Of a DNA stretch of 41,099 nt, positions 17,581 to 25,480 are shown in pieces; within the stretch, counting starts at the first letter, position 1, and every line of letters starts with the position of its first letter. The position numbers and the translations under genes were made by a program. The notes beneath the pieces were generated by a model. The model ran no database searches, was not told the origin of the DNA, and saw nothing but the letters and a program-made list of their open reading frames with translations. Origin of the DNA: an uncultured Alphaproteobacteria bacterium (GTDB lineage Bacteria > Pseudomonadota > Alphaproteobacteria > RF32 > CAG-239); the NCBI GenBank assembly GCA_944391725.1, contig CALXUQ010000008.1:1-41099 (forward strand), in the 5' to 3' direction.

Positions 17581-17667
17581 GTGTACTGTCCCTCCTCCAT
17601 AAATGGAATAACAATTAGGCAAATTTTTATATCGCTCCAGACGAAATGCTATTACTCAGCACCCACT

Positions 17668-17712
17668 CATAAAATCGCCCTAATAACCCATAATACGAGC
17701 TTTAAGTTAAAG
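17668..17712. repeat. hairpin array: degenerate half unit
   Basis: This stretch (CATAAAATCGCCCTAATAACC and onward) matches the right arm and linker of the full units, for example 17921-17957. The left arm is missing, so it is a truncated unit at the lpxD side of the array. Confidence 0.6.
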
Positions 17713-17724
17713 TTCGGAGAATGA

Positions 17725-17816
17725 GTCGTATAATAAGAAATTAGGAATTTTGCGACTGAGTGTATAAAGGAATACACGATTGGAGCAAAATATCCGACAT
17801 TTCTGTATTAGACGAC
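17725..17816. repeat. hairpin array: divergent unit Z
   Basis: An imperfect palindrome of about 92 bases with an outer pairing of GTCGTATAATAAGAAAT with the segment at 17799-17816, an inner ATTTTGC/GCAAAAT and an apical GTGTAT/ATACAC. Its sequence differs strongly from the other units but it keeps the same overall fold and is flanked by the same linkers. Confidence 0.65.
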
Positions 17817-17849
17817 CATTATACAAACTTTAAAGTTCGGAGTTTGATG

Positions 17850-17939
17850 TTAGTAGAGTAGTTTCTAGGAGCGAAACAAACCCTAGCGTAGATAGACCTA
17901 CGTGGGTTTGTTGAGTTCTCCGTAAAATCGCTCTAATAA
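17850..17939. repeat. hairpin array: unit X1
   Basis: Outer arms TTAGTAGAG (17850-17858) and CTCTAATAA (17931-17939); then GGAG/CTCC; then AACAAACCC pairing with GGGTTTGTT; apical CGTAG/CTACG with loop ATAGAC. Nearly the whole unit pairs with itself. Confidence 0.85.
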
Positions 17940-17974
17940 CCCAAAATACGACCTTCAAAGTTCGGATAGTGGAT

Positions 17975-18056
17975 TTAGTAGAGTAGTTTTTAGGGCGAGA
18001 AAAATTTTAGTGTAGATAGAGCTACATGAATTTTTCGAGACCCGCTAAACTAATAA
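17975..18056. repeat. hairpin array: unit Y1
   Basis: Same layout as X1, but the middle stem is GAAAAATT pairing with AATTTTTC and the next pair is GGG/CCC. The apical TGTAG/CTACA with loop ATAGAG is kept. A short deletion in the right arm shortens it relative to Y2. Confidence 0.8.
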
Positions 18057-18096
18057 CCCAAAATACGAACTTTTATTAAAAGGTCAGAGTTTGAGG

Positions 18097-18186
18097 TTAG
18101 TAGAGTGATTTCTAGGAGCGAAACAAACCCTAGCGTAGATAGACCTACGTGGGTTTGTTGAGTTCTCCGTAAAATCGCTCTAATAA
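18097..18186. repeat. hairpin array: unit X2
   Basis: Copy of X1 at a distance of 247 bases, identical from TCTAGGAGCG onward. The left outer arm differs by a few bases (TAGAGTGATT against TAGAGTAGTT). Confidence 0.85.
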
Positions 18187-18221
18187 CCCAAAATACGACC
18201 TTCAAAGTTCGGATAGTGGAT

Positions 18222-18309
18222 TTAGTAGAGTAGTTTTTAGGGCGAGAAAAATTTTAGTGTAGATAGAGCTACATGAATTTTTCGAGACCCGCTAAAACTG
18301 CTCTAATAA
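18222..18309. repeat. hairpin array: unit Y2
   Basis: Copy of Y1 at a distance of 247 bases, with the complete right arm (AAAACTGCTCTAATAA) that Y1 has partly lost. It is the unit nearest to the bamA stop codon at 18326. Confidence 0.85.
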
Positions 18310-18325
18310 ACCACTAGACGAACTT

Positions 18326-20587
18326 TTATAGGCGTGTACCGAAATTCAACCGGAACACCTCTGTCTCATCATATTTTTCTTTGACAATCGGGAAGGCAAA
18401 GTCAATATCGATTTGCCCCATCGGCGATAGCCATTGGAAACCAAAACCGGTGGCCACACGCGGAGATGAAGAATATTCCACATCTCGACTGTTGATACCG
18501 TCAGGTTTACCAAGCATACCAACATCAACAAAGGTACGTCCGCGAACCCCAACCTCGTCTAGACCGATTGGGAACATCAGTTCCGAACCGGTATAAAGCA
18601 TCCAGTTACCACCTAAAGCATCATTAGTGTATTTATCACGAGCTCCGATACCGGCAAATTCAAAACCGCGCATATTAGAGCCGCCGAGATAATAGCGTTG
18701 CGACAAGCGCACATCTTCACCGCCATAACCGGCGATATATCCGGCATTTAAGAACATCTTTAAGGTGTAGTAATCTGCCATAGTGAAATATTGATAAGCT
18801 TTGGTATCAAAACGCAGATATTTTTCATCACCGCCCAGACCTGCCACATCATTACCAAAGGAGAGATAATAGCCTTCTTTGGGGTTAATGGCGCTATCGC
18901 GTTTATCATAAACCAAAGTCTGACCGACTACCGAACCGGTACTGGTTCCTTCTTCTGCTTTGATGTATTTAGAAGAGTCGTTATCAACATTCGTAATTTT
19001 GTCTTGGCGCAAGGTGTAGCGGAACTGCTGAGATAAGTCATCAGTATAATTCCAGCCCAAACGCAAACGCCCACCGGTAGTTTCGCTATCATAAGAACCT
19101 TCGTCTTGATAGTCTTCTTCGGTTCGGAACAAATCCACACCGGCGCTCAAACGACGTCCCAAGAAATATGGTTCGGTAAAACTGACGTCATATTCCTGTG
19201 TACGTTGCGAAACCGCCAAGTCCAAACCAAGTTGTTGGCCTTTGCCTTGGAAGTTATTTTCGACCACACCGGTACGAACCAAAGCCCCGTTAACGGTAGA
19301 ATATCCCACACCGACATTAAAATATCCGGTAGATTTTTCATCAACTTTAACATTGATATCTGCTTTATTATCATCTTTGGGTACAGTCTGGATATCAACT
19401 TTGCTAAAGTAATCCAGATTTTCCACATTCCGACGAGATGCTTTAATTTTAGCTGTATTAAAGGCATCACCCTCATCGATTCGGAACTCACGACGAATAA
19501 CCTCATCTTCGGTTCTGGTGTTTCCGGTAATATTAATTTTATCAACGAACACTCGTTCACCTTCCATAATATGGAAAATGACATCAATTTCGCCGGTTTG
19601 CATATTTTTGACCAGCTCCGGTGTAACCTCAATAAAGGCAAAGCCTTTTTTACCGAGTTCATCGGTCAACGCCTCGACAGATTTGTCAACGGCCTCGGCA
19701 TTGTACCAATCTCCGGTTTCAAAAGTAACTTCCTCAAACAAGGGTTCCACTTTAACATCGGAAAGCGCCGAAACCACATCAATTTTGCGCACCTTATAGC
19801 GAGGTCCTTCATCCAAGACATAGTTCAGCACAAAAGAAGTTTTATCCGGGCTCAGCTCACCCATAGCCGAAACCACACGAAAATCAGCATAACCATGTTT
19901 GAGATAGAAGCGCCGTAACAATTCTTTATCATAGTTAGTTTTTTCGGCATCATAATTTTCTTTCGCCGAAAAGATACGATACCAGCGGCTTTCCTTGCTC
20001 ATAATTTCTTCTTGCAAATCGTCATCGGAATAGTGTTTATTACCGACAAAGTTCACTTTACTGATTTTAGCTTCCGGTCCTTCATCAATCTCATAAATCA
20101 AATCCACACGGTTTTGGTCCCGTTTAATAATTTTAGGATCGACCACTGCGGCATAACGTCCGGCCCGTTTATACACTTCCAAGATACGCTGGACGTCTTC
20201 TTGCACCTTTGCGCGAGAATAGATAGAGCGAGGCCCGAGCTGGACCTCTGTTTCCAGCATTTCGTCGCTGATAGCATCATTCCCGTCAAAAGCGCGTTTA
20301 TTCACAATCGGATTTTCGACCACATTGATATTAAGGACATTTCCGCCGTCCACATTAAACGACACATCGGTAAACAAGCCGGTAGCATAGAGTTGTTTTA
20401 AGGCCTCATCCAACTTTTCTTGCGACACATTCTGGTCATTTTGGATATCCACATACGAAAGTACCGTTTCTTGCTCCACTCTTTGCAAACCCGAGATATT
20501 AATCCCCTTCACATAGACATCGGCAGCGCTAGCCGCAGTAGACATCAGCAAAGAAACGGTTAGTCCCAACACACCAATTTTTTTCAT
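18326..20587 (-). CDS. bamA: outer-membrane protein assembly factor BamA
   Basis: A 753-residue outer-membrane protein that inserts beta-barrel proteins. A signal peptide (MKKIGVLGLTVSLLMSTAASA) is followed by five POTRA domains (about 22-420) and a 16-strand barrel (about 420-753). The barrel carries the family's lid motif in GGSNMRGFEF. The C-terminal strand ends FRLNFGTRL, with Leu in place of the common aromatic last residue. The ATG has AAGGAAAG upstream and lies 36 bases after rseP. The stop codon touches the hairpin array. Confidence 0.96.
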   Translation of the reverse strand: MKKIGVLGLTVSLLMSTAASAADVYVKGINISGLQRVEQETVLSYVDIQNDQNVSQEKLDEALKQLYATGLFTDVSFNVDGGNVLNINVVENPIVNKRAFDGNDAISDEMLETEVQLGPRSIYSRAKVQEDVQRILEVYKRAGRYAAVVDPKIIKRDQNRVDLIYEIDEGPEAKISKVNFVGNKHYSDDDLQEEIMSKESRWYRIFSAKENYDAEKTNYDKELLRRFYLKHGYADFRVVSAMGELSPDKTSFVLNYVLDEGPRYKVRKIDVVSALSDVKVEPLFEEVTFETGDWYNAEAVDKSVEALTDELGKKGFAFIEVTPELVKNMQTGEIDVIFHIMEGERVFVDKINITGNTRTEDEVIRREFRIDEGDAFNTAKIKASRRNVENLDYFSKVDIQTVPKDDNKADINVKVDEKSTGYFNVGVGYSTVNGALVRTGVVENNFQGKGQQLGLDLAVSQRTQEYDVSFTEPYFLGRRLSAGVDLFRTEEDYQDEGSYDSETTGGRLRLGWNYTDDLSQQFRYTLRQDKITNVDNDSSKYIKAEEGTSTGSVVGQTLVYDKRDSAINPKEGYYLSFGNDVAGLGGDEKYLRFDTKAYQYFTMADYYTLKMFLNAGYIAGYGGEDVRLSQRYYLGGSNMRGFEFAGIGARDKYTNDALGGNWMLYTGSELMFPIGLDEVGVRGRTFVDVGMLGKPDGINSRDVEYSSSPRVATGFGFQWLSPMGQIDIDFAFPIVKEKYDETEVFRLNFGTRL

Positions 20588-20623
20588 CGGTCACTTTCCT
20601 TCATAATAAAAACTTTTTTAGTT

Positions 20624-21763
20624 TTAATCTTTTCCGAACCATCTGTCAAACAAATGAGTCAAATCATTCCACGTTGCAAACACCAGCAAGGCCAAAATCA
20701 GAGCCAAACCGATTTTAAACATATATTCTTTGACTTTTTCGTTCATTTCGCGTCGGGTAATAATTTCAATCAGACAAATCAAGACTTGTCCGCCGTCCAA
20801 AACCGGAATGGGGAACAAATTTAACAACCCGAGATTAATCGACAACAACGCCATAAAGACCAAAAAGCTCATCAGGCTATGTTGTTTTGAAATATCTCCG
20901 GTCATTTCCGCAATCCGGATAACTCCGCCCACATCATCGGCATTTCTGCGCCCGGTCAACATTTGACCGATTCCGCGCAAAGTTGCGTCAGTAATTGTCC
21001 AAGTTTCATCAGCGGCATTTTTAAAAGCCTGCCACAAGGATAAATCTTCTTTTTGCACTTCCACCACATTAACCGAGCGCACCCCTAGCATAGCTTTGGT
21101 CACTTTTTGACCGTCTGCACCTTCGATTTCGGTTTCTTTGAGCATCACGGTCAGTGTAAGCGGTTTGCCCTCACGTTCAATGTCAAGCACGGCTTTACCA
21201 TCGGTAATCAGGTCCACTTCGCGCTGCAAATCGGTAAAAGATTCCACTTTCTGACCATTGATAGCGAGCACTCGGTCATTAACCATCATACCGCTTTGCG
21301 CCGCAGCACTGCCTTCAATCACCTCACCGATAATCGGAGGAAAGGTCATCTTGCCCATAAAGTAGAAAATTCCCATAAACACCAAAATGGCAAAGATATA
21401 GTTTGCCGCCGGCCCGGCCACGGCAATGGCCAATTTTTTTGAAGGTGGCTGGAACAAGAAAGAATGTTTCTTTTCTTCTTCGGAAAGAGATTGAGCTTCC
21501 TCGCCCGGAGCCGTACTGCTGGCATCGGCATCGCCCAACATTTTTACAAAACCGCCCAAGGGAATGAGCGCAATTTTCCAACGCGTTCCGTGTTTGTCGT
21601 TAAAACCCCAGATTTCGCGCCCAAAGCCGATAGAAAATTCTTCAACTTTCACCCCGCAAGAGCGCGCAATCAAAAAATGTCCCAGCTCGTGCACAAACAC
21701 CAAAATTCCGAGCAGGATAAGAAACGGCACCAAATAATAAAAAATATTAATCAGCCAATCCAT
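20624..21763 (-). CDS. rseP: site-2 intramembrane metalloprotease RseP
   Basis: A 379-residue inner-membrane zinc protease (M50). It cleaves anti-sigma factors and residual signal peptides within the membrane. The active site HELGH lies at residues 25-29 in the first membrane segment and the third metal ligand in LFPIPVLDGG near the C-terminus. A PDZ domain sits between them (IGEVIEGSAAAQSGMMVNDR), and membrane segments flank it. The start is supported by AAGGA upstream. It directly follows cdsA with a 21-base gap; dxr, often found between them in alphaproteobacteria, is not here. Confidence 0.95.
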   Translation of the reverse strand: MDWLINIFYYLVPFLILLGILVFVHELGHFLIARSCGVKVEEFSIGFGREIWGFNDKHGTRWKIALIPLGGFVKMLGDADASSTAPGEEAQSLSEEEKKHSFLFQPPSKKLAIAVAGPAANYIFAILVFMGIFYFMGKMTFPPIIGEVIEGSAAAQSGMMVNDRVLAINGQKVESFTDLQREVDLITDGKAVLDIEREGKPLTLTVMLKETEIEGADGQKVTKAMLGVRSVNVVEVQKEDLSLWQAFKNAADETWTITDATLRGIGQMLTGRRNADDVGGVIRIAEMTGDISKQHSLMSFLVFMALLSINLGLLNLFPIPVLDGGQVLICLIEIITRREMNEKVKEYMFKIGLALILALLVFATWNDLTHLFDRWFGKD

Positions 21764-21784
21764 CTTTGCAAATCCTTACCATAT

Positions 21785-22564
21785 CTAGAGAAGAATGATT
21801 ACCAAATAGAGCACCGGAGCCGCCAAGAGCATACCATCAATACGGTCAAACACTCCACCGTGTCCGGGGATTAAGTTGCTGGAATCTTTCAGCCCCAACC
21901 GACGTTTGATAGCCGACTCGCACAAATCGCCGATTTGCGCCACCACCGCCAGCGCCATCGCCCCACCAATCAATATCCAAAGCGGATTGTCGCGCAACCC
22001 GAGATAATAGCAGAACACACCGCAAACCACTCCGGCCAAGAGCACCCCGCCGATAAGTCCGGACCAAGTTTTGTTCGGACTGATTTTGGGAGCAAGCTTT
22101 GGTCCTCTGAGCGATGTTCCGACAATATATCCGCCCACATCAACACTCCAGACCGCCAAAATCAGCCACATCACCCCGACCCAATCCGTAACATGATAAA
22201 TCCACATCATGGTACCAATCCCCAAAGAAATGTAGGGTACCCCCAAGATTAAGAGTCTCGGATGTTCTTCTTTTCGGGCCTTATAGGCAGTTAAGATACC
22301 GGCCGCCAAAATAATGATTAACCACAACAAAGAGAGCGGAAACATTACCGACACCACCATACAAAGTGTATAAATAGTGGCATAAAGCGCCGGATTGTTA
22401 GTTTTAATCATCGTGCCCCATTCCCAAGACAACATCGCCCCGATAAGAAGAAGCAACAAGAACCAAAACGGGTCACCAAAATAAACCGAGGCCACCACCA
22501 CCGGCACCATCACCAGCGACGACAGTGCTCTCAGCCCAAAACCGCCAAACTTACGCTTTTCCAT
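21785..22564 (-). CDS. cdsA: phosphatidate cytidylyltransferase CdsA
   Basis: A 259-residue polytopic inner-membrane enzyme that makes CDP-diacylglycerol from CTP and phosphatidate for all phospholipids. The family signature is present near the C-terminus: SAIKRRLGLKDSSNLIPGHGG, followed by FDRIDGMLLAAP. Several membrane segments precede it. The ATG at 22564 has GGGAG upstream and overlaps the 3' end of uppS by 14 bases, so the longer non-ATG reading frame upstream is not used. Confidence 0.95.
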   Translation of the reverse strand: MEKRKFGGFGLRALSSLVMVPVVVASVYFGDPFWFLLLLLIGAMLSWEWGTMIKTNNPALYATIYTLCMVVSVMFPLSLLWLIIILAAGILTAYKARKEEHPRLLILGVPYISLGIGTMMWIYHVTDWVGVMWLILAVWSVDVGGYIVGTSLRGPKLAPKISPNKTWSGLIGGVLLAGVVCGVFCYYLGLRDNPLWILIGGAMALAVVAQIGDLCESAIKRRLGLKDSSNLIPGHGGVFDRIDGMLLAAPVLYLVIILL

Positions 22565-23276
22565 ATCTTCTCTCCCGTTTATTGTAGTTCTCAATAATTT
22601 TTTCGAGTTCAGCGCGGTCAAAATCCGGCCACAGCACCTCCGAAAAATACAATTCGGCATAAGCAATCTGCCACAGCAGATAATTGCTCAGTCTTTGCTC
22701 ACCGCTGGTCCGTATCACCAAATCGGGATCCGGAATTTCTTGGGTATAGAGCATATCCGCAAACACTTTAGTATCAATTTCATCGGGTTTGATATCACCG
22801 CGCTTAGCCAAAGTTGCCAATTTGCGCGCCGCATGCACAATCTCCTGACGCGAACCATAGCTCAGTGCAATACAAACCGTTAGTTTCTTGTTGTTTTGAG
22901 TTTCCACTTCCAACTGTTTCATCAAAGCCCTGATATCGGCCGGCAACATCTCGCGCTCACCAATAAACATGATGCGCACACCGTTTTCTTGCAGTTCGGT
23001 AATTTCACTTTTGAGATATTGGCGCAACAAGTCCATCAAATCATTAACTTCATCGGGACTGCGTTGCCAATTTTCGGTCGAAAAAGCAAACAAAGTCAAA
23101 TATTTGACTCCGAGTTCTCCGGCTGCCTGCACCACTTCCTTGACGCGTTCTGCACCTTTTTTGTGTCCCAAAGAGCGTGGCATTCCGCGTTTTGCGGCCC
23201 ACCGCCCGTTACCATCCATAATAATGGCAATATGTTGTAATTTTTGTGTTTCCTTATTACTCAAAACAGTCCTCAT
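22551..23276 (-). CDS. uppS: isoprenyl transferase (undecaprenyl diphosphate synthase)
   Basis: A 241-residue cis-prenyltransferase that builds the C55 lipid carrier for peptidoglycan and other envelope polymers. The motif IAIIMDGNGRWA contains the catalytic Asp21; LTLFAFSTENWQRSP and the C-terminal DLVIRTSGEQRLSNYLLWQ are typical. The ATG at 23276 has no clear Shine-Dalgarno site. The 63-base gap to frr contains a terminator-like hairpin. Confidence 0.95.
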   Translation of the reverse strand: MRTVLSNKETQKLQHIAIIMDGNGRWAAKRGMPRSLGHKKGAERVKEVVQAAGELGVKYLTLFAFSTENWQRSPDEVNDLMDLLRQYLKSEITELQENGVRIMFIGEREMLPADIRALMKQLEVETQNNKKLTVCIALSYGSRQEIVHAARKLATLAKRGDIKPDEIDTKVFADMLYTQEIPDPDLVIRTSGEQRLSNYLLWQIAYAELYFSEVLWPDFDRAELEKIIENYNKRERRYGKA

Positions 23277-23293
23277 AAATGCTAATATGACTC

Positions 23294-23321
23294 AAAAATT
23301 CTGTTCCTATCGGATACAGAA
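23294..23321 (-). terminator. terminator-like hairpin between frr and uppS
   Basis: On the minus strand TTCTGTATCC pairs with GGAACAGAA (one bulged A) around the loop GATA, followed by five T residues. It sits 17 bases before the uppS start inside the operon. It may partly terminate transcription and lower expression of the downstream envelope genes, or mark the 3' end of a shorter pyrH-frr mRNA. Confidence 0.55.
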
Positions 23322-23339
23322 ACCCGTCCGTTTTTTAGC

Positions 23340-23903
23340 TTATACCTGCAAAATATCTTTTTCTTTGGTAGCTTGTAGTTCATCAAGCTTTTTGATAGAT
23401 TCGTCGGTAAGTTTTTGCACTTCGTTTTCAAATCTTTTTTCTTCATCTTCGGAAATCAGATTATCTTTTTTGAGTTTTTTGATACCATCAAGCGCATCAC
23501 GACGAATATTGCGCACTGCCACTTTAGCCGATTCGGTATACTTACCGGCCACTTTGACCAGCTCTTTGCGGCGTTCTTCGCTGAGCGGCGGAATGGGGAT
23601 ACGAATCAGCTGACCGTCCGATGCCGGATTCAATCCCAAATCAGATTCGCGAATAGCTTTTTCGACCGCTTTGGCCATACTTCTGTCCCACACGCTAACA
23701 GAGAGAGTGCGCGCATCGGGCACGCTGATAGTTCCCACCTGAGAGAGCGGGGTCATACTGCCGTAGGCTTCCACCATAATTCCATCCAGCAAGCTGGCAT
23801 GAGCTCGTCCGGCTCTAAGCCCCGAAAAATCCGCTTTAAGCGTTTCCAAAGTCTTGTCCATTCTGGTTTTGGCATCAGATTTAATTGCATCAAATTCAGA
23901 CAT
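23340..23903 (-). CDS. frr: ribosome recycling factor
   Basis: A 187-residue protein of normal length that splits post-termination ribosomes with EF-G. Family segments include GLRAGRAHASLLDGI, VEAYGSMTPLSQVGTI, the RIPIPPLSEERRKEL region and the helical C-terminus. The ATG overlaps the pyrH stop by one base (TAATG) and has GAGG upstream, so the two genes are coupled. Confidence 0.97.
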   Translation of the reverse strand: MSEFDAIKSDAKTRMDKTLETLKADFSGLRAGRAHASLLDGIMVEAYGSMTPLSQVGTISVPDARTLSVSVWDRSMAKAVEKAIRESDLGLNPASDGQLIRIPIPPLSEERRKELVKVAGKYTESAKVAVRNIRRDALDGIKKLKKDNLISEDEEKRFENEVQKLTDESIKKLDELQATKEKDILQV

Positions 23904-24625
23904 TATTGTACCTCACGTTTAATTATCGTAAAACTTCCTTCCCCGCACACGGCCTTCATCAGCGCATCGGGAGCATTTTGAGCAAACACCACCACGGGAA
24001 TATTATTTTCGCGCGCCAAAGCCACTGCGGCAGTATCCATAACTTTTAACTGACGATTGATTACTTCGTCATAATCGACCACCTCAAACTTTTTGGCTTG
24101 AGGATTCTTTTTTGGATCGGCATCATACACCCCGTCCACCTGAGTTGCTTTTAGAATAACCTCGCATTGCATTTCCGAGGCTCGAAGGGCCGCCGCCGTA
24201 TCGGTCGTAAAGAACGGATTACCGGTTCCGGCCGCAAAGATGATGATTCTTTTTTTCTCCAAATGGCGCAACGCGCGGCGATAGACATAATGCTCGCACA
24301 CATCGGGAATATTGAGACCGGAAAGCACCCGCACTTCCGTCCCGATTTCTTCCAATGCATTTTGCAGATAGAGTGCATTCATCACCGTTGCCATCATCCC
24401 GACTTGGTCCGCCACCGTTCGGTTCATACCTTGAGAAGCCTCTTTAGCCCCGCGAAAGATATTACCGCCGCCGACCACCAAACAAACCTCGACCCCGGCT
24501 TCATACACATCTTTAATTTGCCTAGCCAAGCTTTTAATCACCTCAGCCGACATTCCGAAACTTTTATCTCCCATCAACCCCTCGCCCGAGAGCTTGAGCA
24601 AGATTCTCTTATATTTAGGTTTCAT
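23903..24625 (-). CDS. pyrH: uridylate kinase
   Basis: A 240-residue bacterial UMP kinase of the amino-acid-kinase fold, converting UMP to UDP. Motifs are KLSGEGLMGDKSFG, VVGGGNIFRGA, and DTAAALRASEM with the downstream KATQVDGVYDADPKKNP. The ATG at 24625 has AGAGGAA upstream; a TTG extension to 24643 is not supported. It appears to be the first gene of the minus-strand operon. rpsB and tsf, frequent neighbours, are absent; a divergent operon starts 188 bases away. Confidence 0.96.
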   Translation of the reverse strand: MKPKYKRILLKLSGEGLMGDKSFGMSAEVIKSLARQIKDVYEAGVEVCLVVGGGNIFRGAKEASQGMNRTVADQVGMMATVMNALYLQNALEEIGTEVRVLSGLNIPDVCEHYVYRRALRHLEKKRIIIFAAGTGNPFFTTDTAAALRASEMQCEVILKATQVDGVYDADPKKNPQAKKFEVVDYDEVINRQLKVMDTAAVALARENNIPVVVFAQNAPDALMKAVCGEGSFTIIKREVQ

Positions 24626-24748
24626 GATTCCTCTTGATAACAATTTTTTTCCATATTAACGGCTTTTAGCATTTTGTCATCAAGTTTCTTACACTTTTAC
24701 TATAAAAAAAACAGTTTTGAGAAGTTATCTTCACCGCCAAAAATAAGG

Positions 24749-24777
24749 TTGAAAAACTTGGCTTAAAGTTTTACAAA
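24749..24777 (+). promoter_or_regulatory. candidate promoter of the plsY-dprA-topA operon
   Basis: TTGAAA (24749-24754), a 17-base spacer and TACAAA (24772-24777). Transcription would start near 24784, just before AAGGA and the ATG at 24813. Confidence 0.5.
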
Positions 24778-24812
24778 GATAAAAACAGCAAAAAACAGAA
24801 GGATATAATACC

Positions 24813-25457
24813 ATGGATTTGACCACGACTTTTATTTTATGCGCCCTTGGGGGTTATGTGTTAGGTTCCATTCCCTTTGGACTGGTTATCACTCGCCTAG
24901 CCGGATTAGGAGATATCCGCAAAATCGGCTCCGGAAACATTGGCGCCACCAACGTCTTGCGTACCGGACACTGGGGCTTGGCCTTGTTGACCATAATCTG
25001 CGATGCCTCCAAAGCCGGATTTGCCGCCCTGATTGCGCTTTACGTCGTACCCTCAAATGAAATGTTTTTCTGCAACAACTTGACCACCACCGCCATTTTT
25101 GGCAGCTTGATAGCCGGTACTGCCGCCATTTTGGGGCACAATTTCCCGATTTGGCTCAAGTTCAAAGGCGGCAAAGGCGTGGCCTCGGCCTTCGGATTTT
25201 TCTTAGCCACGGCACCTGAGGTGGCTGGCCTTGCCTTGCTGACCTGGTTGTTTGTAGCCTTCACCACTCGCTATTCCTCGCTTTCGGCCATCACGGCAGC
25301 GGTCATGGTTCCGGTTTATGCCTTTTTCTTTGCCTCTCCGGTCAATGCGATTTTCTATAGCCTGATAGCCTTGTTGGTATTGGTTCGCCACCGCGGCAAC
25401 ATTGCAAGACTAATTAAAGGCGAAGAGAGCAAAATTTCTTTTAAGAAGAAGAAATGA
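24813..25457 (+). CDS. plsY: glycerol-3-phosphate acyltransferase PlsY
   Basis: A 214-residue membrane enzyme that transfers an acyl group from acyl-phosphate to glycerol-3-phosphate, the first step of phosphatidate synthesis. All family motifs are intact: GSIPFG with the helix after it, IGSGNIGATNVLRTG (phosphate site), FKGGKGVASAFG, and the C-terminal HRGNIARLIKGEE. Several membrane segments. The ATG has AAGGA upstream and a candidate promoter. It leads an operon with two diverged paralogues, dprA and topA. Confidence 0.95.
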   Translation: MDLTTTFILCALGGYVLGSIPFGLVITRLAGLGDIRKIGSGNIGATNVLRTGHWGLALLTIICDASKAGFAALIALYVVPSNEMFFCNNLTTTAIFGSLIAGTAAILGHNFPIWLKFKGGKGVASAFGFFLATAPEVAGLALLTWLFVAFTTRYSSLSAITAAVMVPVYAFFFASPVNAIFYSLIALLVLVRHRGNIARLIKGEESKISFKKKK

Positions 25458-25480
25458 TATAAACCACAAGGACTCAGAAT

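Larger units (their letters stand above)
17668..18325. repeat. tandem array of long imperfect-palindrome hairpin units between bamA and lpxD
   Basis: No protein gene is seen in this 745-base gap. Instead there are about 5.5 units, each an imperfect palindrome of 80-90 bases, joined by short AT-rich linkers of the type CTTTAAAGTTCGG. Units share an outer arm TTAGTAGAG...CTCTAATAA and an apical segment GTAGATAGA(C/G)CTAC. Bases 17864-18049 and 18111-18296 are identical by eye (186 bases, period 247), so two units were duplicated together recently. The last unit reaches the bamA stop codon. The array lies inside the minus-strand operon and would be part of the bamA-lpxD transcript if that is continuous. 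Confidence 0.9.

Noticed and set aside
17581-17622. N-terminal extension of lpxD from TTG at 17622
   Set aside because: The ATG at 17580 has an excellent Shine-Dalgarno site inside this stretch and fits the family N-terminus.
17668-18325. CRISPR array
   Set aside because: The repeats are long self-complementary units with a 120/247-base period and no unique spacers of uniform length; no cas genes are near.
19106-19918. 270-codon frame antisense to bamA
   Set aside because: Shadow of the bamA reading frame; composition is biased and no family features or ribosome site are seen. Similar antisense frames in nifJ (for example 3882-4460) and at 10909-11589 were dropped for the same reason.
22565-22666. 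N-terminal extension of cdsA
   Set aside because: It would overlap uppS by over 100 bases; the ATG at 22564 has GGGAG upstream and a 14-base overlap.
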